Below, piece after piece: positions 55,801 to 62,487 of a stretch of DNA of 64,000 nt. The first letter of the stretch is position 1; each line of letters begins with the position of its first letter. Source of the DNA: Streptomyces curacoi (GTDB taxonomy: Bacteria; Actinomycetota; Actinomycetes; Streptomycetales; Streptomycetaceae); contig NZ_KQ947992.1 of the NCBI RefSeq assembly GCF_001513975.1, forward strand, positions 186,001-250,000, written 5' to 3'. The position numbers and the translations under genes were made by a program. The notes below the pieces were generated by a model. It saw nothing but the letters and a program-made list of their open reading frames with translations, did no database searches and had not been told where the DNA came from.

Positions 55801-57522
55801 CGCGAGCAGCGCCGGGGGCAGGGCGGCGGTGCGGCCCAGGGCGAGGGCCACGATGCGGCCGGGGCCCGCCCCGTGCCGGGTCAGCACAGCGGCCAGCCGG
55901 TCGACCCGCTCGCTCAGTTCGGCGTACGTCAGCCGCAGACCCTCGGCCTCCAGCGCGGGCGCGCCGGGGGTGCGAGCCGCCTGCCGGGCCACCAGGTCGG
56001 GGAGGGCCAGCGGCTCGGGGGCGGGGCCGCCGGACGCGAGCCGCGCCAGCCGCCGCAGGCCGGCCTCGGGCACCAGGGCGACCTCGGCGAGCGGCACCCC
56101 GGGGTCGGCCGTGAAGCGGCGCAGCAGCTCCAGGTAGGCGTCCGTCCAGTGCCGTACCGTGTCGGCGCCGAACAGGGCCGTACGGATCTCGAAGCTGCCG
56201 TCCATGGTGCCGTCATCGGCGTCCCGGACGATGCCCACCAGGTCGTGCTCACCGCCGGTGTGGATGCGCTCCGGCTCACTGAACTCCCGCAGCGCGGCCA
56301 CGCTGCGCTGCTGGGTGAGATGCATGAAGACCCACTGGAACAGCGGGGAGCGCCCGGCACTGCGGTCGGGCGCGACCGCCGAGACGATCCGGCCCACGGG
56401 CACGTCGGCGTTGGCCATCAGCTCCGGGAAGTCCGCGGCGAACCGGGCCAGTACATCGGCGAAGGAGTCCTCCGGCCGGATCCGCCAGCGGGTGGGGATG
56501 GCGTTCATGACGTACCCGATGACCCGCTCCAGGCCCTTGGCGGCCCGGTTGGCGGTGGGAGTGCCGAGCACCAGGTCGTCGGCGCCGGTCAGCCGGTGCG
56601 CCAGGACCGCGAAGGCGGCCATCAGGACGACGTACACGGAGGCGCCGCGTTCCCGGGCCAGCATCCGCACCGCCCGGGCGGTCGGGGCGTCGACCTTGAA
56701 CGGGATCTGTGCGATGCCCTCCCCGTCGGACCTGCCGTGTCCGCTGCCCGGCACGGTGAGCGGCCCCGGCGGCTCGGCGAGATAGCGGCGCCAGAAGGCC
56801 AGCCGCGTCCCGAAGACCCCGGCCGCCTCCAACTCGCCCTGCCAGGAGGCGAAGTCGGCGTACTGGACCGGCGGCCGGGTGAGCGTCGGTGCCGTACCGG
56901 CGCGCAGCGCGCGGTGGGCCTCGGCGAACTCGGCCTGGAGGACGTCGAAGGACCACCAGTCGGCGATGACGTGGTGCAGGCTCAGCATCAGCGTGGTCCG
57001 CCGGTCGTCGACCGTGACGTACCGGGCCCGCATCAGCGGACCTCCGGCCAGGTCGAAGGGGCGGCGCCGGAAGGTCTCGAAGGCCTCGGCGATGGTGGTG
57101 CCGGTGCCCCGCAGGTCCTCCCGCTCCAGGACGAAGCGGTCCTCGGGCGGGAAGGTGACGGACAGCGCGCCCGGCTCCCCGCCGATGCGGGCCCGCAGGA
57201 CGTCGTGCCGGGCACGCACCAGCGTCAGCGCGGTCTCCAGCCGGTCCGGGTCGACGGGTTCGACCGTCTCGTCGAAGTGGTAGGCACAGCACAGGTTCAG
57301 GGCCGGGGTGCCCGGATACAGCGACTCGTACACCCACAGGTCCTCCTGCGCCGGGCTGAGCCGCACCGGCCCGTCCCCGTCGCGCGGCGGTACGACCGCC
57401 GGGATCAGCCCGGCCTGCCCGGACTCCACCAGCCGGCGCATCAGCCGCACCCGCTGCTCACCGCTGAGCGCGCTGAACCGCTCGGCCATCGACGCCCCGG
57501 CCGCCCCCGTCGTCCTCGTCAC
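52885..57522 (-). CDS. NRPS-2: C-A-PCP-E
   Basis: A 1545-residue synthetase. GTG 57522 has GGGAGG 7 nt upstream; the reading frame upstream of it lies in the LLM gene. C (~40-440) has HHVIADWWS, a variant of HHxxxDG with Trp for Gly, as in some C domains that accept polyketide donors. A (~470-960): HTSGSTGRPKG, NAYGPSE, Lys in APNGKLDRA; specificity residues by eye D-I-A-L-A-G-A-V-A-K, substrate unassigned. PCP: Ser in RLGGDSIMAIQ, the form found before epimerases. E (~1080-1500): HHLAVDGVSW, EGHGRE, VGWFTTQYPV. It thus adds a D-configured residue, matching the DCL-like C domain of NRPS-3. Confidence 0.93.
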   Translation of the reverse strand: MTRTTGAAGASMAERFSALSGEQRVRLMRRLVESGQAGLIPAVVPPRDGDGPVRLSPAQEDLWVYESLYPGTPALNLCCAYHFDETVEPVDPDRLETALTLVRARHDVLRARIGGEPGALSVTFPPEDRFVLEREDLRGTGTTIAEAFETFRRRPFDLAGGPLMRARYVTVDDRRTTLMLSLHHVIADWWSFDVLQAEFAEAHRALRAGTAPTLTRPPVQYADFASWQGELEAAGVFGTRLAFWRRYLAEPPGPLTVPGSGHGRSDGEGIAQIPFKVDAPTARAVRMLARERGASVYVVLMAAFAVLAHRLTGADDLVLGTPTANRAAKGLERVIGYVMNAIPTRWRIRPEDSFADVLARFAADFPELMANADVPVGRIVSAVAPDRSAGRSPLFQWVFMHLTQQRSVAALREFSEPERIHTGGEHDLVGIVRDADDGTMDGSFEIRTALFGADTVRHWTDAYLELLRRFTADPGVPLAEVALVPEAGLRRLARLASGGPAPEPLALPDLVARQAARTPGAPALEAEGLRLTYAELSERVDRLAAVLTRHGAGPGRIVALALGRTAALPPALLAVQRTGAAYLPIDPDYPPERIRLALEDAAPVLVVAGEPGVVPETDVPTLVLDERAYAEPPLVTGELAPSAAAYVIHTSGSTGRPKGVVVPHTGLTALAQGLVAALALDADSRVLQLGSPAFDISVAELCLAFGSGGTLVVPPEGPLAGQELADVLTGRRISCALLPPSVLATVPAGEYPQLRALAVGAEACPPDLVARWAVGGRRFHNAYGPSECTVAATVSGPLTGDGTAPPIGGPLPGTRVYVLDERLRPVPPGVCGELYLAGPGVAYGYLGRPGLTAERFVADPCGAPGERMYRTGDLARRRDDGQLEYLGRSDDQVKIRGRRIEPGEITAVLAQHPSVGQAAAVVREDRPGRPRLVAYVVGHPGAEPEPGALLAYAAGRLPAALVPADVVVLDELPLAPNGKLDRAALPAPGSGPGDLGRAPAGVREVTLCALFEEVLGVERVGADDDFFRLGGDSIMAIQLAGRAGLGITPRDVFTARTPAVLALTAREAEDLGEDSGTGRFPLTPVMRWWLAQGGDATAFTQSMVFPVPCATDRERVEAAVRGLVERHGALRMRLVEGELEVPEAVPEVTVDHVALPAGAEPRQVAEESAAAVRLDPEKGEMLRAAWLDAGPGQRGLLVLTVHHLAVDGVSWRLLGPELAAGLAGEPLPDSPGTSFARWARLLAREAVRPEPAEAESAWWERMLAGPDARIAGGRGVGARRAVLTVELTPEVTEAALAEVTAAFHCGADAVLLTALAAAAVRRRGDGTGLLVHLEGHGREALSRPADVSRTVGWFTTQYPVRLDAGDALGADFWQPGREAAGAALKQIKEQLRAVPSGGLGWGLLRHLNPDTAPRLAALPVPDLRFNYLGRFSGGDTADGELLGMTADALPLGHAVEVDALVLERDGGRLCLSAGFSYARGVLGEDEVLELARLWCRAIEVLVEHTRRDGTGGHTGSDFPLVDLSSDQLALLEDDLAFALDDEGDD

Positions 57523-57556
57523 GCCGCTGCCTCCCGGAGCCTCGCGAGATCCCGTG

Positions 57557-58651
57557 TCACGCCACTTCCTCCCGGAGTTCCGCCAGCCGGTGCAGCCCGG
57601 CCAGCACCTCGTCACGGCCCAGGCCGAAGTCCACGAAGCAGGCGACCTCGTCGCAGCCCAGCTCGCGCAGGCCGGCCAGCATCTTCCGGCAGGTCTCGGC
57701 GGAGCCGAGCAGACTGCCCCAGGTCAGATAGCGGTGGAAGGCGAACTCGGCGAGCAGCGCGGTCTGTTCCCCGGTGAGCTCCGCGGTCGCCTTGTCGGCG
57801 GTGCGGTTGGCTGTGGTCTGCCGCACGTACGAGCGCAGGTACCGCTTCAGCGGTACGGCGGCCAGACGCCGCGCCTCCTCGTCGTCCGCGCCGACGAACG
57901 TGTGCGCCATCAGCGTCACCCGGCCGTGTGCGTCGGTGCCGCCCTGGTCGGGCGCGGCGGCGCAGGCGGCCCGGTAGCGGGCGATCTTCTCGCCGAGCTC
58001 CTCCCGGCTCTGCCCGACGGTCGCCCCGAGGACCCCGGTGCGCAGGCGCCCGGCGGCCTCCCAGGTCGCGGGGTTGCCGGAGGTGGTCAGCCACAGGGGG
58101 AGGGTGTCCTGCACGGGCCGGGGCTGCGGCAGGACGGAGACCGCGGTGCCGGTGCCGTCGGTGAACTCGCCGGGCTCGCCCGCCCACAGCCGCCGCAGCA
58201 GCGGGATGTCGCGGAGGGTCTGCTCGCGGCGGCCCTCGTAGTTGTCCGGTGCCAGGACGAAGTCGGCGGAGTGCCAGCCCGTGGCCGCGGACAGGCCGAT
58301 CCGGCCGTGCGAGAGGTTGTCGACGACGGCCCAGTCCTCCGCGATCCGCAGCGGGTGGTGCAGCGGCAGGATGACGCTGCCCGCCCGGATGTTGATGCGC
58401 TCGGTGGCGACGGCGAGCGCCGCGCTGAGCACCGGCGGGCTGGGGAAGACCTGGCCCACCTGCTGGAAGTGCCGCTCCGGCGTCCAGATCGCGTGGAAGC
58501 CGAGCCGGTCCGCGGTACGGGCGACGGTGAGGATGTCGTCGTAGGCCTCGCGGTGGCGGGGCGCGGCGCCCCCGGCCGCCGGGTCGGCCGCCGGGTCGGT
58601 GGGCTGGTCGGCGGGCTGATCGGCGCCGAAGAACATCACACTCAGGTCCAT
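57557..58651 (-). CDS. Luciferase-like monooxygenase (LLM, MupA/Atu3671-type)
   Basis: A 364-residue flavin-dependent TIM-barrel enzyme: MDLSVMFFGAD, FHAIWTPERHF, IRAGSVILPLHHPLRIAEDWAVVDNLS and GRIGLSAATGWH. It belongs to the LLM subfamily tied to natural-product assembly lines. ATG 58651 has GGAGG 4 nt upstream and overlaps the NRPS-1 stop by 10 nt. It needs FMNH2 from a reductase not seen here. It probably oxidises a carrier-bound residue or chain; the exact reaction (hydroxylation or Baeyer-Villiger) cannot be told. An Asp/Pro/Ala insertion lies at residues 11-30. Confidence 0.93.
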   Translation of the reverse strand: MDLSVMFFGADQPADQPTDPAADPAAGGAAPRHREAYDDILTVARTADRLGFHAIWTPERHFQQVGQVFPSPPVLSAALAVATERINIRAGSVILPLHHPLRIAEDWAVVDNLSHGRIGLSAATGWHSADFVLAPDNYEGRREQTLRDIPLLRRLWAGEPGEFTDGTGTAVSVLPQPRPVQDTLPLWLTTSGNPATWEAAGRLRTGVLGATVGQSREELGEKIARYRAACAAAPDQGGTDAHGRVTLMAHTFVGADDEEARRLAAVPLKRYLRSYVRQTTANRTADKATAELTGEQTALLAEFAFHRYLTWGSLLGSAETCRKMLAGLRELGCDEVACFVDFGLGRDEVLAGLHRLAELREEVA

Positions 58652-61600
58652 GGCACCTCCTTCTGACTCTGACCGGTGTCGGTACGGCCGTCACGGCCGG
58701 GCTGCCGGGGAATGCGCGGCCGGCGCGGAATGGGAGCGGGAGCGGGCGGAGCCGTCCCGGCGGATGCCCGCTCCAGCTCGGCCGCGAGGGCGGCGACCGT
58801 GGGGGAGGTGAACAGCTGGGCGGCGGTCACCGTGCGTCCGGCGCCGCTGAGGCGGGCCGCGACCCGTACCGCGCGCAGGGAGTTGCCGCCGAGCCGGAAG
58901 AAGTCGTCATACGGGCCGATCCGCTCCACGCCGAGGACGTCGGACCAGACGGCGGCGATCTCCCGGTGCAGGGCCGAGTCCGCCGGGGCCGCGCCGGCCG
59001 GGGCGGGGACGCGGACCGCGTCGAGGGTCCCGTCCGCGTGCCGGGGAGGGGCGGGCAGCGGGAGCCGGGACAGCGGTACGTCCGGGTCGGCGGCCGCCGC
59101 GGTCAGTGCCTCGACGACCGCGTCCGCCAGCCACCGGACGAACTCCGGCTCCAGACAGGAGGTCCGGTACTCGAAGACCAGCGTCATACCGTCCGGCGCG
59201 CCCGACGGGCCGTGGTCGTCAGTGACGTCGACCAGCAGCTCGAAGCGTGCGGTGCCGGTGCGCAGCGGCTCCACGCCGGCCTCGGCGCCGGGCAGGTCCA
59301 CCTCGGCGCGGGCGTTGTTCTGCAACGCCAGCACCACCTCGGTGAACGGCTGCCGCCCCGGTGGCCGCGCCGGGTTGAGCGCGCCCACCACCTCCTCGAA
59401 CGGCACGTCCTGGTGGGCGAAGGCGTTCAGCGCCGTCTCCCGGGTACGGGCGAGCAGCTGCCGGGCGGTGGGGTCGCCGGAGGCGTCGGTGCGCAGCACC
59501 AGCATGTTGACGAAGAACCCGACGACGTCGTCGACCGTGCCGTCCTGCCCGCGCCCCGCGATCGGCGAGCCCACCGCGAGATCCTCACCGGCCCCCGCCC
59601 GTACCAGCGCGGCGGCGAGGGCGGCGTGCAGCGCCATGAAGAGCGTGGCGCCCTGCGCCCGCGCCGCCTCGACGATCCGCGCGTGCGCGCCCGCGTCGAG
59701 CCGCCGTACGACGGTGGCGGCGTCCCGCCCCGGCACGGCCGGCCGTCCGGGGCGGCGGGGGAGCAGTGGGCCGCCGGACGGAAGCCCGGCCAACGCCTGG
59801 CGCCAGTAGGAGAGCTGGGTCGCGGCGAGGGAGGCGGGATCGTCCGCGGAACCGAGCCGCCGCTGCTGACGGCGGGCGAAGTCGGCGTACGGGACGGGCA
59901 GCGGGGCGAGCTCGGGTGCGGAGCCGCAGACCCGGGCGGCGTACGCACGCGACAGGTCCCGGAACAGCGGGGGCAGGGACCAGCCGTCGCCGGTGATGTG
60001 GTGCAGGACGAGCAGCAGCGCGTGCTCGCCCGGCCGGTCCTGGACATGGAACAGCACGGCGTGCAGCGGCAGTTCGGCGCCGAGGTCGAAGCGGTGCCGC
60101 GCGGCTTCGCTGACGGCCCGCGCCAACTCGCCCGACGTGACCGGGACCTGCCGCAGCCGAGGCAGGGCCTCGGTACCGCTCAGCACCCGCTGCCCCGGTT
60201 CGCCGTCGCTCTCCTCGAAGACGGTGCGCAGCACCGCCTGCCGCGCGGCCACGTCCCCGAGGGCGGCCCGAAGGGCCCGCGCGTCGATCTCGCCGCGCAG
60301 CCGCACCAGCACGGGCAGGGTGTACGCGGTACCCGCGTCGACCCGGTCCAGGAACCACAGGCGGCGCTGGGCGTACGACAGGGGCAGCGCCTCCCCGTCC
60401 CGCAGAGGCGCCGGAACGTCGGTGCCGCCCTCCGGCTCGGCCTTCTCCACATGCGGCGCCAGGGCCCCCGGCGTCCGGCACTCGAACAGCGTCCGTACGC
60501 CGACCCGCGCGCCCAGCGTCAGCTGGATCCGGCCCAGCAGCCGGGCCACCGTCAGGGAGTTGCCGCCCAGGGCGAAGAAGTCGTCGTCCGGGCCCACCGA
60601 CTCCACCCCGAGCACCTCGGAGAACAGCCCGCACAGCGCCTTCTCCGCCGCGCCCGACGGCTGTCGTGCGGCCGTCGAGCCGAGCGAGCCGGTGACCGGG
60701 CCGGGCTCCGGCAGGGCGGCGCGGTCCAGCTTGCCGTTGGGGGTGAGGGGCAGCGCGTCCAGGAGGACGAAGGCGGCCGGGACGAGGTAGTCGGCCAGCA
60801 CCCGGGCCGCGTGGTCGCGCAACTCCCGCTCGGACAGGGGCTGTCGGCGCCCCTCGCGCGGGACGACGTACGCGATCAGCCGTTTGTCGCCCGTCGCGTC
60901 GGGCCGGGCGACGACCGCGGCCCGGACGACGTCCGGATGGCCGGTCAGGACCGTCTCCACCTCGCCCGGTTCCACCCGGAAGCCGCGGATCTTGACCTGG
61001 GCGTCGGCCCGCCCCAGATACTCCAGCACCCCGTCCGCCCGGCGCCGCACCAGATCCCCGGTGCGGTACATCCGCTCGCCCGCGGGACCGTACGGGTCGG
61101 CCACGAACCGCTCGGCGGTCAGCTCGGGCCGGCCGCAGTAGCCGAGGGCGACGCCCGCCCCGGCGGCGTACAGCTCACCGGTCTCGCCGTCCGGGACCGG
61201 CCGCAGCCGCTCGTCGAGCACCAGGAGCCGTTTGCCGTTCAGCGGGCGGCCGATCGGGACCGGGCGCCCGTCACGGACCTCCTCGGCGGTGACCGGGTGC
61301 ACGGTCAGGAAGACCATGCCCTCGACCGGGCCGTAGCCGTTGCTCAGCCGCAGCTGCGGGTAGCGCTCCAGCACGCGGGCCGCGTGGGCCGGCGGCAACG
61401 GCTCGCCGCCGACGATCAGTTCGCGTACTCCGGCGAGGGCCCGCGGACACTCGTCGACGATCACCTGGAACAGGGACGCGGAGAGATACAGCGAGGTGAC
61501 GGCGTGCCGGTCGACCAGGCCGGCCATCACCACCGGGTCGGGCCGCTGCCCCGGATGCAGTACGCACAGGCCGCCGCTCAGCAGCGGACCCCACAGCTCC

Positions 61601-62391
61601 AGCGCGAACGCGTCCCAGGACACCGGGGAGCACTGCAGCCACACCGAACCCGCCCCGAAGGAGGCGAAGTCCTGCCCGGTCAACGTCCCGGTGATCGCGG
61701 CATGGGAGGCCACGATGCCCTTCGGGCGACCGGTGGAGCCGGAGGTGAACATCACGCAGGCCGGGTCCTGCGGCCGTACCGCGACGGCACCCCGGTCGAG
61801 CGGCGGGGCGCTCTCGGCGTCCTCCACGGCCACCGACCCGGCGCCGAGACCGGGCTCTTCGGCCACCGACCCGGCGCCGAGACCGGGCTCTTCGGCCACC
61901 GACCCGGCGCCGAGACCGGGCTCTTCGGCCACCGACCCGGCGCCGAGTCCGAGCTCTTCGGCCACCGACCCGGCGCCGAGACCGGGCTCTTCGGCCACCG
62001 ACCCGGCGCCGAGTCCGAGCTCTTCGGCCCCCGTGCCGCGCCGGGACACGACCACGGTGATCCCCGCGTCGGCCGCCATCCCGCGCAGCCGCTGCGCCGG
62101 GAAGTCCGGGTCGAGCAGCACATGTCCGGCCCCGGCCTTGAGCGTGCCGAGCAGCGCCACCACCATCTCGGCGGACCGCTCCAGATACACCCCCACCAGG
62201 GCCCCCGGCCGCACGCCGTGCCGACGAAGCAGCCCGGCGAACCGGTCGGCGCGCGCGTCGAGTTCGCCGTAGCTCAGCCGCTCGTCGCCGTGCACCAGCG
62301 CGGTCGCCGCCGGTGTCCGCCGAGCCTGTTCCTCGAAGAGTTCATGTACCCCGTGCAACGCCCCCGTTGCCCCCTTCTCAGGCATCGGCAC
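58642..62391 (-). CDS. NRPS-1: A-PCP-C-PCP (loading protein)
   Basis: A 1249-residue synthetase from GTG 62391 (or ATG 62385). It begins directly with A and so starts a chain. The A domain (~12-565) has FTSGSTGRPKG, NGYGPVEG and Lys in TPNGKLDRA; specificity residues by eye D-A-L-Y-I-G-G-V-F-K are close to valine codes. Residues 123-188 are a six-fold 11-residue repeat lying between core motifs A2 and A3. PCP1 Ser ~611 in ALGGNSLTVA; C (~675-1100) with HHITGDGWS; PCP2 Ser ~1170 in RLGGNSLRAVR. There is no A domain before PCP2, so it must be charged in trans. The charged tail ends TDTGQSQKEVPWT. Confidence 0.93.
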   Translation of the reverse strand: MPMPEKGATGALHGVHELFEEQARRTPAATALVHGDERLSYGELDARADRFAGLLRRHGVRPGALVGVYLERSAEMVVALLGTLKAGAGHVLLDPDFPAQRLRGMAADAGITVVVSRRGTGAEELGLGAGSVAEEPGLGAGSVAEELGLGAGSVAEEPGLGAGSVAEEPGLGAGSVAEEPGLGAGSVAVEDAESAPPLDRGAVAVRPQDPACVMFTSGSTGRPKGIVASHAAITGTLTGQDFASFGAGSVWLQCSPVSWDAFALELWGPLLSGGLCVLHPGQRPDPVVMAGLVDRHAVTSLYLSASLFQVIVDECPRALAGVRELIVGGEPLPPAHAARVLERYPQLRLSNGYGPVEGMVFLTVHPVTAEEVRDGRPVPIGRPLNGKRLLVLDERLRPVPDGETGELYAAGAGVALGYCGRPELTAERFVADPYGPAGERMYRTGDLVRRRADGVLEYLGRADAQVKIRGFRVEPGEVETVLTGHPDVVRAAVVARPDATGDKRLIAYVVPREGRRQPLSERELRDHAARVLADYLVPAAFVLLDALPLTPNGKLDRAALPEPGPVTGSLGSTAARQPSGAAEKALCGLFSEVLGVESVGPDDDFFALGGNSLTVARLLGRIQLTLGARVGVRTLFECRTPGALAPHVEKAEPEGGTDVPAPLRDGEALPLSYAQRRLWFLDRVDAGTAYTLPVLVRLRGEIDARALRAALGDVAARQAVLRTVFEESDGEPGQRVLSGTEALPRLRQVPVTSGELARAVSEAARHRFDLGAELPLHAVLFHVQDRPGEHALLLVLHHITGDGWSLPPLFRDLSRAYAARVCGSAPELAPLPVPYADFARRQQRRLGSADDPASLAATQLSYWRQALAGLPSGGPLLPRRPGRPAVPGRDAATVVRRLDAGAHARIVEAARAQGATLFMALHAALAAALVRAGAGEDLAVGSPIAGRGQDGTVDDVVGFFVNMLVLRTDASGDPTARQLLARTRETALNAFAHQDVPFEEVVGALNPARPPGRQPFTEVVLALQNNARAEVDLPGAEAGVEPLRTGTARFELLVDVTDDHGPSGAPDGMTLVFEYRTSCLEPEFVRWLADAVVEALTAAAADPDVPLSRLPLPAPPRHADGTLDAVRVPAPAGAAPADSALHREIAAVWSDVLGVERIGPYDDFFRLGGNSLRAVRVAARLSGAGRTVTAAQLFTSPTVAALAAELERASAGTAPPAPAPIPRRPRIPRQPGRDGRTDTGQSQKEVPWT
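61828..62025 (-). repeat. 33-bp tandem repeat, six exact-length copies, inside NRPS-1 A domain
   Basis: Six head-to-tail 33-bp units (61828, 61861, 61894, 61927, 61960, 61993) encode an 11-residue repeat, EEPGLGAGSVA or EELGLGAGSVA. Two sequence variants differ at two bases and are arranged P-P-P-L-P-L from 61828 upward (coding order reversed). The unit length keeps frame, so copy number can change without breaking the gene. Confidence 0.97.
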
Positions 62392-62485
62392 CCGTGCGGT
62401 CGGGACGCAGGTCCGAGTGCTGACCCTGGGCGTTGACGAGGACGAGGGAGGTCCCGTTCTCGTCCTCGAACGGATCGGTGGTCAT
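62378..62485 (-). pseudogene. Internally deleted MbtH-like gene (35 codons)
   Basis: ATG 62485 opens a 35-codon frame whose first 24 residues (MTTDPFEDENGTSLVLVNAQ and GQHS) are a perfect MbtH N-terminus. The next residues, DLRPDRTGADA, correspond to the C-terminal (W)TDLRP of MbtH. The ~37 residues between, with the conserved Trp residues (LWPAF, GW, CLDY, HW), are missing with no room for a frameshift. Intact MbtH proteins (~70 aa) bind A domains and help them fold. It starts 2 nt after the MFS stop, and its TGA overlaps the NRPS-1 start, so it may now only couple translation. A shared GC-rich context could explain the deletion. Confidence 0.82.
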
Positions 62486-62487
62486 GG

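Noticed and set aside
52984..57777. 1597-residue + strand open frame opposite NRPS-2 (and similar ones at 43793-46150, 46882-49212, 50555-53095, 58966-62436)
   Set aside because: These are antisense shadows of NRPS/PKS genes; no Shine-Dalgarno sequence or domain.
61828..62025. Possible CRISPR array (33-bp repeats)
   Set aside because: Units are head to tail with no spacers and are in frame inside an A domain.
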